64,000 nt of DNA from Stagonosporopsis chrysanthemi. Lineage: Eukaryota; Ascomycota; Dothideomycetes; Pleosporales; Didymellaceae. The stretch lies in contig JAFISE010000051.1 of NCBI GenBank assembly GCA_022560025.1, positions 1 to 64,000 on the forward strand. The letters run 5' to 3'. Below the pieces are notes generated by a model, which had not been told where the DNA came from, made no database searches, and was given only the letters and a program-made list of their open reading frames with translations. Position numbers and translations under genes: made by a program. Below, in pieces: positions 30,733-42,100 of the stretch. How positions within the stretch are numbered: the stretch's first letter is position 1; each line of letters starts with the position of its first letter.

Positions 30733-33019
30733 CTAATCATGCTTCGCCCCCGCGCCACTCCCCCCAATCCCGCCCAACAGGCCATCCTTCTCACCAACAT
30801 GGAAATAGCCCCTGTTAGCCGCACGCCCGCGCCTGAGCTTCTTGCCAGCGAACAGAGCGGCCAGCACCAGCGCGATGCCACCCAGGACGGCGAGCACGGG
30901 GTGGTGCCATGCGAAGCGGTTGAGGGAGAGGAAGAAAGTGGAGACGCGGCCGGTGGAGGATTTGTAGGGGATTTTGGGCGGGTTGGCAGTGACTTTGTTG
31001 ATGGTTTCGAGGATGGAGGTGCGCGAGGGGCGGATGGGTTCGCCGGAGATGGTGGTGTCCCAGAAGCGGCGGTTCTAAGGGGGTGGGTGGTTAGTGAGTG
31101 GTGGGGGAATTTAGGAGGATGGTTTTTTTGGACTTACGTCTTCGTCGTTGATGATTACGCGCTCGCCTTCTTTGACGTCAATGCCGTATGTAGTCTTGAC
31201 CCAGCGCTCCCAGAAGACGCCGTCGACCCAGGCGAAGCCCACGCGCGGCCGCTCGATCTCGTCCATGTTGATGCGGATCCCCTTTGCGTCGCGCAGGGCA
31301 CGGTCGTCGTTCTTGTCCTCGGCCTCCTCAATACGAAGGTGCTTTGCGTCGCGCAGCTCCTGGCGCTCGAGCTGAAAGAGGGCGTCCTGCTTGTCGATCC
31401 ACTCGATAGCTGCGCTCTTCATTTCACGCTTGGACAGGATGAACTCGTCCGAGCGGGAGCGGCTGAGGATGCCGAGAACGACGATTTTGCCGTCCATGAT
31501 GTCTTTGGCGTTGGAGGAGGTCAATTCAGGAACCAGCGGGAGCCAGACGGACTGCATCCACGTGAGGACCTGGCGCGTGTCGCGCATTTCCTTGGGGGTG
31601 ATGGGAGGGTAATAGCTGGGTTTGCCGTCGCGCGAGACCATGAGGCGTGGCCAGGTGGAGATCTTGAAGCGCTCGGACATGGCCTTGTCGTCTGTCTTGA
31701 CGATCTTGGCCTTGCCGACCAGACTGAGGGTGAGGCGCTCCAGCGCAGCGAAGTCCTCGGATGTGGTGGCGTGGTCGTAGAAGTAGACGAAGATTACTTC
31801 CTCCTTTTCCTCAAGCGCCTTGAAGGCTGCAGCGTCTACGTTTTCGACCCCAGCACCAACTGCGGATGCTTTGTTGGCGTAGTCAAGGAGGTCGCCCAGC
31901 CCGCGGAGGCCTTCGTACTCGATGCGCTCGCCGCCGCGGAAGAAGAGCATAGTGGGGTAGCCCTTGACCTTTGCGTCCTTGCAGAGCCTCTTCTCGACGT
32001 CGCAGTCAACCTCGCCTACATTAAGCTTGCCCCTCATCTGGCGTGCCATGTTGTCCCAGTTCGGCTTGAGGGCCTGGCAGTGGTGGCACCAGGGCGCATA
32101 GAACTTGACGAACCACGGATCTTGCGTGTTGGTAATGACAGTCTGGAACTTCTCTGCAGTGAGAGGCTCGGAGAGACCAGACGGATTGTAGGTCGACACA
32201 GCCTTGACAGGGGTGGCCTTTGCGGGAGTGGGAGTCGGCGTGGCCGCTTTGGTGGGCTCGTTCTTGAGGCTTTCGAGCTTGGAGCTGGCGACCTCCTTGT
32301 CCTTGATTTCCTCTTTCGCCTTCTCCTTGACCACGTCCTCGGTGTCTGGCCCAACCTCGACCGCCTTGTCGCCGGCCTTGGGCAGTTTGGGCCCGCCCTC
32401 CTTGCGCGACCCGGGGCGGATGGTCTCGAGCAGCTCTTCGACCCATTTGCTCAGCTCCTTCATATCCTTGGAACCCCTTTCTCTCGCTGTCTCCTTGCCG
32501 TCGCGGAAGTAAACCATCTGCGGGTAGCTCATGATGTTGTGTGTGGCGCAGAGGTCGGCGGAGGCGATGCAGTCGACCTTTGCGAAGTTGAAGTCGTAGA
32601 AGCGCTTGAATGAGTTGAGTGAGTCGCCTTCGGGCTCTCCTTTTGCATCGATGGGCTTCGATGTGTAGTAAAACTCGTAGGCGGTTTGGTACGTGGGTGC
32701 AAAGTGTCTGCAATGGGGACATGAGGGCGAGAAGAACTCTACCAGCCTGTGCAGTGATCAGTACGTGCTCTTCGATTGCTTCTGCCGTGGCATACCAGTT
32801 GCCCTTGCTGATCTCCGTGTCTAGGTTCTTGATGTCGAGCACCGGCATGGGGGGCACTGTCTGGCCGTTGAAGATGGTGTCTGGCACCTTGTCCTCCCAG
32901 TCGTCGTCTCCACCCGCCCTCTTCGCTGCTGCTGCTGCGGCGGCGGCGGCATTGTCAGGGACTGCGAGTGTAGAGGCAATTGTCGCCAGCGACAGGAGCG
33001 AATAGAATATGGAGCGCAT
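30733..33019 (-). CDS. Transmembrane protein disulfide isomerase, Eps1/TMX-like
   Basis: Exons 32796-33019, 31138-32746 and 30733-31074, introns of 49 and 63 nt, giving 724 residues. A signal peptide (SIFYSLLSLATIASTLA) leads to a first thioredoxin domain with active site CPHC (84-87), a charged Pro/Lys linker, and a second with CHHC (295-298, in KFYAPWCHHC). A third, redox-inactive thioredoxin-like part follows. Near the end is a membrane helix (HPVLAVLGGIALVLAALFA) and a short basic tail. Intron 1 was placed within the continuous open frame because only this join gives GNWLVEFFSPSCPHC. The protein would act in the ER lumen in disulfide exchange and quality control; yeast Eps1 is the closest architecture. 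Confidence 0.9.
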
Positions 33020-33371
33020 CGCACGGCTGCTTGCTGCTTGCTGCTTGCTGCTGGGGCGCAGCGGGTGTCGTAGCGGGTGTCGTAGCCGTAGGGGCGTGAT
33101 ATGTATGTCGTCGACTGTGCGACCGCGTTGGAGAAAGAAGGAAAGTGCCGCCTAGTCTATCTGCCTCTATAACGCAGCCTGTGTAGAGGAGTGGTGCCAC
33201 AGTCTCGGATGAAGCATGGCCCTGAGCACCGGCGCGCCATCCTTGTCAAGCCACCGGAGCTCCCGCAGTTGGCTCGCCGCCAAGCCTGTGGAGCACTTGA
33301 ACTTCGATGATGTACCATACCACCCTCCACACCCATTGCGCCACGCACCGCCGTCCACACCCCCCGCAACC
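33020..33371. promoter_or_regulatory. Divergent promoter region, PDI and NDUFA5-type genes
   Basis: 352 bp between start codons on opposite strands; includes a GCTGCTTGCT-type short repeat near 33027-33052. An in-frame ATG at 33216 could start the complex I subunit earlier, but the added residues do not look like a presequence. Confidence 0.5.
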
Positions 33372-34231
33372 ATGCGTGCCGCATCCAGACTCTTCGCCGC
33401 CGTCAGGCCGGGCCAGTTCCTCGAGGCCGGCGCGCCCACGGGCCTCACGGGCCTCATCACCCACGCCTCGCCGCGCTCCACACTGCTCTACCACTACACG
33501 AGCACCCTCACCAAGCTGAAGCAAGTCCCGGAGTCGTCCGTGTACCGGCAGTCGACCGAAGCGCTGACGCGCCACCGGCTGCGTATCATCGAGGAATCCA
33601 AGCCCAAGGGCTGGGACGCCTGGCAGGAGAAGATTTCCTCGCAGATTGCAGAGGACCCGGAGCACTTCCACACCATCTCCAACGACGCGGGCATCGCCGT
33701 CGTGCTGCCCAAGGTGTCCAACGTCGACTACGGCCAGAACCGCAAGGCCGAGTGGGACGGCGAGGTCGCCGCCTCGTTCCCCGAGGGCATCAGGAGCGCA
33801 AAGCAGCGCAGAAAGGACATCAAGGCGCTCAAAGGCGAGGCCGACTACAAGCCCGAGCGCACTTTCTCCCCCACCGTGTTTGCGCCTGAGCCGCAGTACA
33901 CAATCGAGGCGTAGGTGCTCCGCTGCGGCCAATGAGACGGCGTCGAATACAAATGCAAAGACAAATACTGATGACAACAGCATCTCGGACTTGGAGAGCA
34001 AGCTCGGCGCGGGGCTGATTGAGGAGGTGATCCAGGTCGCCGAGGGCGAGCACAAGCTCGTCGACGAGATGATCAAGAGCAAGGTGTAAGTTCCACAGCG
34101 TTGTGTTTTGATATTGACAAGCGACCGCGGCTGACACGACTAGCTGGGAGCCGCTTGAGGAGCCCATTCCCGAGGGCCAGTGGGTGTACGCCGAGCGCAA
34201 CACGCACACGGGCACAACGCAGAAGCCATGA
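33372..34231 (+). CDS. NDUFA5: Mitochondrial complex I subunit, NDUFA5/B13 (29.9 kDa type)
   Basis: Exons 33372-33910, 33981-34085 and 34144-34231, introns of 70 and 58 nt, giving 243 residues. The start opens with a mitochondrial presequence (MRAASRLFAAVRPGQ) and the family region follows: LLYHYTSTLTKLKQVPESSVYRQSTEALTRHRLRII in pieces, with a later acidic helix (LIEEVIQVAEGEHKLVDEM) and the end WEPLEEPIPEGQWVY. The extra C-terminal part beyond the mammalian 13-kDa subunit is usual for fungal 29.9-kDa subunits. It is an accessory subunit in the matrix arm of NADH:ubiquinone oxidoreductase. Confidence 0.92.
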
Positions 34232-34778
34232 GCAGCAGCAGCAGCAGCAGCAAAGGAGGCGAGGCGGCCGTGTAAATAGCGAAGACGGGCTGTACCAATG
34301 AAGAGTTTGACCCCCCCCCCCCCGGCATCCATCCGACTTATACCCCAGTATTCCCACATGATTTCCCTTCGCCCACTTTCCTGGCACCAATCCCCCCCCT
34401 TTTTTTTGAGATGCGGCGGGAGTGGGTTGGGTCACAGACACGACGAAGCCGAGTGACGGAATGGAATGTATTTGCATTTGAAAAGTAGTAGTAAGTCGAT
34501 AAAAAAGAGACGGGAAGCAAGTGCTTTGCGCCATAGTATATGCCAGCGCGCCTTTCGTGCATCAGAAACGCTACGACAAAGATGCTCGTTTGAACCCCCC
34601 CAAAAAAAAATGAATTAAAAAAGAATAACAACGCCAGGCCATGCGCTAAGCCAACATTAATCAAAGCAGATCCCAAACGCCTGTCGTACATGTCACGTCA
34701 GTATGAACAAGGTGTGTGCTGCAGCTTAGTAGCGGGGTGCGCCAGCAGCTGAGCGAGTAATCGAGCGCCAGACGCGTG
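34232..34778. other. Convergent 3-prime region with homopolymer runs
   Basis: 547 bp between two stop codons. It contains a run of 13 C at 34311-34323 and further C, T and A runs near 34395-34410 and 34600-34625. No gene was recognised. Confidence 0.5.
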
Positions 34779-36136
34779 CTAGTCGGAGCTCTTCCTGAAC
34801 TTGTCGCCCGAGGTGCGATCGTACGCTCTGGAGGAGCCCTTGCAGTGCTTGATGATCCAGGGATGGCGTTCGACGTCTTCAAGGGAGATGCGTTTCTCGG
34901 GGTCGAGGACGAGGAGCTGGGGGGGGGGGTTGGTTAGCCACAAGCTTGATTCATTTGCAATACACCTTCCATTCATTCATTCATTCGCAATACACAGGGT
35001 GCAAAAAGGCTGGAGGGGACGTACGCGTTTTATCAGGTCTTTGGCCTCGGGGCTCACGAACCCGGGGACCGTGTATTCGCCGCGCACAATCTTGCGCTGC
35101 GTCATGACCTGCGTGTCCTCGAAGGGGGCCTCGCCGACGAGGAACTCGTAGGTCAGGACGCCGAGACTCCACAGGTCGACCTTCTCCGTGTAGTAGTTGT
35201 CCTTGGAGGCGCCCTTGAGCATCTCCGGGGGCAGGTAGTCGAGGGTGCCGCACATGGTGTTGCGGCGGTTGTTGGGGGCGTGGACGCTCCAGCCAAAGTC
35301 TGAGATTTTGATCTCGCCGTGCACGCCGACGAGGATGTTTTCGGGCTTGATGTCGCGGTGCATGACGTGTTTCTTGTGCAGGTACTTCAGCGCCGAGGCC
35401 ATCTGGGCAATGTACTGGGCGGCCTTCCACTCGGGGAAGCGCTGTTCTCGCCGCAGGTGCTTGTAGAGCTCGCCCTTGCCGGCGAACTCGAGGATCAGGA
35501 AGATGCGCTTTGCGTCGTGGAAGTGGCCGAAGAGACGCAGGACGTTGGGGTGGGCGAGGTGCGACTGGATTTCGATCTCGCGGCGGACCTGCTTCTCTAC
35601 TTTGCCCTGCTGGATCTCCGACTTGTGGAGGACTTTCAGGGCGCACACGAAGCCGGAGGTGCGCTCTTTGGCGAGGTAGACGCGGCCAAACTTGCCCTTG
35701 CCGAGGGGCTTGCCAATCTCAAACATGCCGAGGTGCCATTGCTTGGGCGCGGCCGGCTGGGGCTGCGGCGGGGGCTGCGTGTAGATGGAAGAGTCGGTGA
35801 GGGTGCGGCGGTGGCCCTCGGACGGGCGCGTGGGCTGCGTCGAGGCGGCGGCGGCGGCGGCGGCGGCGGCTTTGGCGACGCTCGCGCTGGCGAGTTTGCT
35901 TGAATTGACGGCCGCGAGCTTCTGCAGCGGCACTTTCATGCGATTTGCGGCCGAGGACGAGGCCGAGAGGCCGGCTAGCGATGGGGCCGCGGGAGCCTGG
36001 ACGGGTCAGAGACAGCGCGGGCAGTCTGGTCGAGACGACGCACCTTGGGCTTGTACGAGGCGACGTGCTCATCGCTGTTCTCGTCGTGGACGGTGATGCG
36101 CTCAAAGGCGGCCTCGAGATGCGAGACTTCGGCCAT
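34779..36136 (-). CDS. IPL1: Aurora-type mitotic serine/threonine kinase
   Basis: Exons 36044-36136, 35025-35996 and 34779-34916, introns of 47 and 108 nt, giving 400 residues. A low-complexity N-terminus of about 120 residues includes a run of nine Ala. The kinase domain starts near 123: glycine loop GKGKFGRVY, K152 in ALKVL, HRDIKPENIL (D246), DFG at 264 and the Aurora activation-loop signature WSVHAPNNRRNTMCGTL with T278 as the expected autophosphorylation site. The end is LDPEKRISLEDVERHPWI. Fungal Aurora/Ipl1 is the catalytic subunit of the chromosomal passenger complex and corrects kinetochore attachment. The 108-nt intron holds a GAAT tetranucleotide repeat and an 11-C tract before the AG. 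Confidence 0.95.
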
Positions 36137-36541
36137 GCTGGGCGATGATGCTGGGCGGTGCGGCTGGGATGCGGCTCGGATGCTGCAGGAGGGCGCAAAG
36201 GAGAACGAGCGAGGGGCGCGGCGGTCAAGTAGTCGTCGGGCGAGGGCAACGGCCAGCCAAAACCTGCTGTTAGTACGCTACCGGCGGTGTCCTGCGTCGC
36301 TCGGGCCCTGAGGGATGGTGCTAGGATGGGAGGCTGGGGGGCGTTCGTGCGGGCTCGCCTCGCCGCTCCGTCGGCCGCCAAACAAGCGCTGTTGGCTGGC
36401 CAACGGCGATCCCGATCCCCACCCGACCCCACACGGCGTCCATGTTCGATCGGCGGGTGCACGACGCATGCTCGAGCCGCTGAGAGCTGAGAGCTCAGAC
36501 ACAACGACACCGCGCCGCCGCGACGCCGCGCCTGCGACAGC
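36137..36541. promoter_or_regulatory. Divergent promoter region, Aurora kinase and TIP41
   Basis: 405 bp, GC-rich, between two start codons on opposite strands. No element could be named, but both promoters must lie here. Confidence 0.55.
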
Positions 36542-37351
36542 ATGAACTCGCTCAACGGCGCGCCCGCCGACACGGTCGCCCCCGGCCTGGCCGACACGTC
36601 CATCACCAAGCACGGCTTCACCATCACCACGCGCAAGCTGCCCATCCTCAAGGCTGGGCCCATCGACGACATGGCCAAGGCCCTGGGCATCACGCCGCCC
36701 GAGATGATCTTCGGCGACAACCTCACGCGCATCGAGCACGCCGCGAGCGGCTGGTTCATCGACTTCAACGCCTTCGACGCCCTGGACCGCGTCGACAAGA
36801 CGGGCGAGCGCATGTTCAAGGTCGCCTACTCCAACGAGTGGCAGCAGAACCGCCAGAAGCAGTTCGAGGACATCAAGGAGGTCGTCAAGCCCTTCGACTG
36901 GTCCTACAGCACCGACTACCGCGGCACCGTCCCCGACGCCCCCGCCTTCCAGCCCACCACCACCCCGATCCCCCTCGCCCTCCTGCGCCGCCCAGACCCC
37001 ATCCACTTCTTCGACGAGGTCGTGCTGTACGAGGACGAGCTGGCTGACAACGGCATCGCCATGCTGTCGTGCAAGATCAGGGTCATGCCCGCCCGCCTGC
37101 TGCTGCTGGTGCGCTTCTTCATGCGCCTCGACGACGTCGTCTTCCGCATACGCGATACACGCGTCTTCGTCGAGTTCAGCACCGGCGACGTCATACGCGA
37201 GTACACGGCGAGGGAGGAGAAATACGAGGAGGTGCGCCGGAAGCTGGCCGGCCGCAAAGAAGACGTGCTCGCCATCATGCGCGACCCAAATCTGCTGGCT
37301 GAGCATGTCCCCGTTGTCGAGCAGATACTGGATGCTGTGAAGCTGAAATGA
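36542..37351 (+). CDS. TIP41: TIP41-like type 2A phosphatase regulator
   Basis: Intronless, 269 residues. The TIP41 domain spans most of the protein, with the conserved stretches KLPILKAGPIDDMAK, PPEMIFGDNLTRIEH, DWSYSTDYRGT and the central FFDEVVLYEDELADNGIA followed by MLSCKIRVMPARLLLLVRFF and RVFVEF. TIP41 binds PP2A-family catalytic subunits and Tap42 and acts in TOR nutrient signalling. Codon use is strongly C-ending, which suggests solid expression. It shares a promoter region with the Aurora kinase gene. Confidence 0.95.
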   Translation: MNSLNGAPADTVAPGLADTSITKHGFTITTRKLPILKAGPIDDMAKALGITPPEMIFGDNLTRIEHAASGWFIDFNAFDALDRVDKTGERMFKVAYSNEWQQNRQKQFEDIKEVVKPFDWSYSTDYRGTVPDAPAFQPTTTPIPLALLRRPDPIHFFDEVVLYEDELADNGIAMLSCKIRVMPARLLLLVRFFMRLDDVVFRIRDTRVFVEFSTGDVIREYTAREEKYEEVRRKLAGRKEDVLAIMRDPNLLAEHVPVVEQILDAVKLK

Positions 37352-38207
37352 GCGCCGAGTGCACTCTTTGCAGGGGAGCCAGGAATGAAACGCTACACGG
37401 GCAGGCCGCGCAGGTTGGCAAGCCTGGTGCCGGTAGAAGAGCTTGTAAGTCACTGTCTGCTCTCTGTCGTGTCCTAGCTAATCGTATGCAGAGCCACAAC
37501 GCACTAAGACGCTGCAGCACAGAATAGCATACGGCGCATACATAGCAGCCAAAGATACCAATCCACCCACGAGCCCCCTCATCTAGCTGCTGTTGCATCC
37601 CAGAATATGAACTTGTATCCCTTCTCCTTGGCACTCCCCGCGTGCAATGGCAAGAAGCAGTGTCTCTTGGGAGCACACGATTGTGGGGGAGCTCCGGCAA
37701 GAGACTCTCGGTGGTCTCGCAATCCTGCCGCAGCATGCGAGGCTCTGCACCCTCGTTCTGACTTGCAGAGTACAGAAACAAAAGGGCGTGTGCATGTCCG
37801 ATACGATTTATCAATGCAGGGTTGGGTCTCCATGGCGTGGAGCCAAATCCAATCAAGGAAACATATATTGCGTGACCACCAGAAAATAGCTGTAAAATGA
37901 AATCCACATTTATATCCAGTGAAATAGACTTGCAAAATACCCTTATCCAAAAACAAAATTTCATTTTCTTCAATCCTGAATGTTATATAATTTTTCTCGC
38001 ACCTTCGCACTGCCCCCCAACACCCACCAACTGGGCGTACCACCACACCGCACAGCTAAACCTCATCGCCGCCACAAAAAACCAACACGCCATCTTCTGC
38101 AGTCCGCAGACTATAGCGGCAATCTCAAGAGAAAAAAAAAGGAGGAGGGGGCGAAAAGAACAGACGTTTCGTCTCGCAAGCAAAGTGAATAGACAGGCCC
38201 AAAAAAA
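37352..38207. other. Intergenic region, partly AT-rich
   Basis: TIP41 3-prime UTR, then AT-rich DNA around 37860-38010. No protein gene was recognised. Confidence 0.4.
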
Positions 38208-38307
38208 TGATTCGACCCAGACTTGAACTGGAGACCTTCAGTGGACCCAACAATGCAAGGATTGTTAGACTGACGTGATAACTAATGATTGATTAGTGAT
38301 TTGAATA
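38208..38307 (-). tRNA. tRNA-Val (AAC) with intron, 5-prime half degenerate
   Basis: Reading the reverse strand, the 3-prime half matches a fungal tRNA-Val(AAC): anticodon stem TCAGT/ACTGA with loop CTAACA-C, variable region, T arm TCCAG-TTCAAGT-CTGGG and acceptor strand TCGAATC plus A, followed by seven T (Pol III stop). A 19-nt insert after the base 3-prime of the anticodon fits a tRNA intron and contains GTT that can pair with the AAC anticodon. The 5-prime side is not sound: no D stem pairs with ATCAC, and the presumed acceptor strand TATTCAA pairs poorly. It is probably a pseudogene or a damaged copy; the 5-prime limit is a guess. Confidence 0.5.
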
Positions 38308-38697
38308 GACGTGACTGCGAACGATTTTACGTACCCAACTACACCATCGAACCTTGTGATGATTTGATAAAGATTTCGAGTGGGGTAAGACATATATTGC
38401 TGGTTCGCAAGCTGGGTATGGACGACTGGCTGGCCCCTGAGTGCTTTTCCGACGCCATTGATCGTCACGCTTTGTTTTCATTCGGAGTCTGGGATGAGAG
38501 GGAAGGGCACGTGAGTTCGAGGAGATGAGGCGAGAGGAGATGGTGTTTTGATTATTTCTGAAAGGCGATGGGTGTGGGCGTGGATATCACACCCTCACCC
38601 TTACGCTCACGCCCCCCCCCTCCCGCACAAATCTTGATATCCCGTTCTCACCTCCATCTCAGTCGAATTGCTGAATTGCTGAATTGCTCCACCCACC
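38308..38697. other. Short intergenic region
   Basis: 390 bp between the tRNA-like sequence and the next stop codon. Pyrimidine-rich on the top strand from 38585. Nothing else seen. Confidence 0.4.
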
Positions 38698-39144
38698 CTA
38701 TTCCTTCCCGCTCTCCCCATTCCCCTCCCCCCTCAACGCCCCCAACCTCAACTGATTCCGCTTCCCCAAAATCCTCAGCGTATTCTGGCGCTCAATTTCC
38801 GCCATCTTGTCCCAATTCGCAATCCGCGAGAGCGACCCGTCTTTGTTGACCACCAGCGGGCCAAGATGGTCGAGTTTGAGGCCCTCGCCGTTGACGTTGA
38901 TGTTCAGGTGGGGGGCTGAGGTTGAGGCGGAGGAAGGGGAGGGGAGGGGGAGGGGCGTCTGCGGGTCTGCGGAGGTGGGGGTTTGGGTGTGGGAGTTCTG
39001 GGCGTCTGTTGGCGCAGGCTGGGCTGAGGGAGTTGGTGTTGTGGTGGAGGCCATTGTGCGTGTGAGGCGTTGGCGCGCTGGGAAGAGCGCGCGGAGAGAG
39101 CTGCACGGGCGTAGGAACGAGGCTATTTTCTTTGATGGGTTCAT
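38698..39144 (-). CDS. Small conserved fungal protein of unknown function
   Basis: Intronless, 148 residues. The first 30 residues are basic and hydroxylated (KKIASFLRPCSSLRALFPAR) and could be a mitochondrial presequence. A Thr/Pro/Ser-rich linker follows, then a compact C-terminal block of about 55 residues: GLKLDHLGPLVVNKDGSLSR and IANWDKMAEIERQNTLRILG, ending RNQLRL. I recall this block as shared by many ascomycete proteins without a named function. If the second Met (residue 31) is the start, the protein would be cytosolic. Confidence 0.7.
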   Translation of the reverse strand: MNPSKKIASFLRPCSSLRALFPARQRLTRTMASTTTPTPSAQPAPTDAQNSHTQTPTSADPQTPLPLPSPSSASTSAPHLNINVNGEGLKLDHLGPLVVNKDGSLSRIANWDKMAEIERQNTLRILGKRNQLRLGALRGEGNGESGKE

Positions 39145-42100
39145 TGGTCTTCAGATCAGGCAGACGGGGTTTTGTTGTTGCGATATGTACAGGTATTGCC
39201 GCCTTGCAGAAGGTTCTGCTGCTGTTCTAGAAAGCTCGGAGAGGCGTCCGAGCTTGAGCTCTGAAAGTCACATCTTGACGCTGCGACGAATTTACAGTAG
39301 AGTTTTCTACCACACAGCAACTTGTCTCTGCGATGCCTCACTTGGAGCACGCCGCATAGCGGCACATGGTGAACCAAGAAGTGTGTTTAGGCCCTCGCAT
39401 GCTCTGAGGCTTGCGGTTTCGCTTTCACTCGCCAACGCAGCCAGCGTGGCATCGCCAGCCCCCTGAGAGGAACGCCATAGCCCTCAGACTGTGCGAGCGT
39501 CGAAGCAGCCTCGCAACGAGGACGATCGCGAATACATTGCGAAACGTATCCGGATCAGACGTCACTGACACTGACCGCTTACACTCGGCCAAGTACAGGC
39601 GCCCAGCCACCTGGAAATTGGTGGAAGTACACTTCCGGTGCCGCCGCCACGCCAGATGCACACTGACCGGCCCTTTGGTTCTCACCGACATTGTCGCCTG
39701 CTTTCCGCGGTTCTCGTGACCAGAGTTTCAAGCAGACAAGGTGTCAGGGTGACAGGGTGGCAGCTTGAGCAGGGTGCCGTGTCGTTTGACCAAGCCAGTC
39801 AGCTGCACGACATATTCGCCTCACGGCTCGCCGCTCCTTCCGTGTCGAGTTGCGAGGTGAGTGGAAGCGACAGCCCACTCTTTGCCCACAACCGAATCAC
39901 CCCTCCCACATGCGGGTACGCAGCCGTGGAGTGGGACTGAGCTTATTTGAACTTCGTTGGTCTGCTGAAGATGTAGTGTCGTCTCCTGGCTCGCTTTTGG
40001 TCACCCAGCGGCGTGCAGCCAGAATGCCAGCACAGCAGAGTGCTTGTGCAGGCTTGGACCATTGCGCAGACCTGGCACCTGGTAGGGCAAAGCGCCGGGG
40101 AAAATGGCGAGGCCAGCGAGGCTTCTAAGAGGCGCTGCACTGGTTGGGCAAGTCAAGGGCAAGGCCTGCAGCAGGCATCCCACAATTGCGCGAAACACGT
40201 GGGGGCGCGCTTTTGTGGTGCCGACCATCAACCGTCGTCCATGTTAGAACCATGGGTGCTTCCAACATCCGCCAGCCGCAGGCCAGCTGATTGGTACTTG
40301 CAATTGCAATCGTAGGCACTGGGGAAAATTTTGCGAGTCTAGTCGAGCACGATTTCCTATCGGGACAAGGTGCCGCGGCCTACAACCGTACAATGCCGTA
40401 TCGTCGAGTCGCGAATACGTGCCAAGCCGAGCAAGAATGCAACGCAAAATCCAGCAGTCAACGCAGGCCCAGGTGGTATTCGCACCGTGCGAGTATCGGA
40501 TGTGTCACATTATGTGATTAGCAAGCCGGGACCTGCGGTCGGGATGCCGCTTTGAGACGCGACTTGGTCAGCTCGCGCGTTTGTTGGTATCGTGACAATG
40601 TACGCTAACCGAGTTGTACACGAGCATGCATAAGCCGACCTTGGAGGGACAGACAGACCCTTCTTCGACTGCATCGGGCTGACGTGGTTATCGAGCGGCA
40701 TAGCGGCGCAGCAGCGACTCGGCAGGACTCGCTCCAAAACAACGCTGTGCTGGCGGTGGCGCGCGCAGAGTTTCGAGAAATTCCATGCAGCTTTCTCGAA
40801 GGCGATTGTTTGGTGCGCGAGCAAAGGCCGAAGGTCCGAATGGGCGCCGTTGCAGGCTTGCAAGGCACCCTTGCACGCTGTTCGGCAGGAGCTAAGATAC
40901 ACGTCATTCCCAACCCTTCACCGTCGAGCTCGGCGACGGCATGTTGAGCGGCGCCAATGGAACGGCAGGTATCGCCAGTTAAGAGACGGTAGCGATCGCT
41001 ACGCTGGGCGTCCTGATCGTGATGGCCGTGAGATGCTGTGGGAAAACAAACATCGACTGTTTCCATGGGACGCGCTCAGTTTCAGCGGCAGCGGACATAG
41101 CAGGACCCTTGGAGCCGAAAGCCACAGCCGCCGCACGTCGTTCGGCACAGTTGCTCCAAGCTGGCCGGTCCTTGTGCGCGCTGCGCTCGACGGGCACAGA
41201 CTACCGAAGGCGGCCTTGGGACAGCGAGTGGCCATGGAGTGTCGACAGCATCGAACAAAGCGCGACAGCTGTCCGAAGAAGAGGGAAGAGAGCCTGCAGG
41301 TGTGACAGAGTGTGGTTCACGCAGCTCCCGGATGACGGAGTGCCTAACGCCTTTGAGGCTCTTATCGATTTGCTGCCGTGCGTCCGTGGCGGGTGAAACT
41401 CGACGACTTCGATTCAGCGCACCTCCCGGACGCTCCTGTGCGAACATGTCACGACTCGAGAGCGCAACGGGCGCGTAGGATAGAATAATGTAGATTACAT
41501 ACAGAATCGCAATTGGGCGCGGTGCATGGCTAGCAGCTGCCAGCGCGCCTATCGCAGGCCGCAGCGCGCTTTTTGCACGGCATCAAGTCGCTCAGCAACG
41601 ACGGCATCGCAAAGATCCCCTACTAGTAGCCATGCCATCACGTATGCGAAAAGTCATCATCCGCTGGCATCACGTGTCCGCTGTAATGCTGGCTTAGGGT
41701 CGGCCTGTGCCATTGTCTTCTTGCCCACCACCTCCTCGCAGTATTCCGTCAGCCCACGCACCCGGACGCGTTTGCCGCTGTCTCAAAAAACCTCTAGCGG
41801 GCCCCGTCGCTTGCCCTTCCCACTCTTCTTTGCTCTCGCAGACTGTGCAGCGTCCTCCAGGCACAACCTCTCCGGCAAGACCCGGCCACAGACCTGAGCA
41901 CAGAAGCAGGAATTGCACGCGGGACATCGGCGTCGCTGCCTCTTCACTCGCGCAAAAAACTTCGCTGCCGTGGTTTCACTGCGCGTCCCCCCTCCTCCTA
42001 CCCCATCACCAAACAGCTTTTCGTGGGTCTCACCTGCCTAACTGCTCGTGCCTCTTGCTCTCCACCTGCACCTGCCCGCTATCGATTTTGGAGGCTGAAA

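Noticed and set aside
30541..32613. 690-residue open frame on the plus strand, antisense to the PDI gene
   Set aside because: It mirrors the PDI coding sequence; the translation is low-information Val/Leu/Asp-rich. GC-rich codon bias often opens the antisense frame. The PDI strand has clear domains and splice sites.
36278..37453. 391-residue antisense frame over TIP41
   Set aside because: Mirror frame opposite a recognised TIP41 protein; composition is biased and without motifs.
38208..38307. Reading the minus-strand tRNA-like sequence as tRNA-Ala (TGC)
   Set aside because: That needs a mismatched anticodon stem. The Val(AAC) reading with an intron gives perfect TCAGT/ACTGA pairing.
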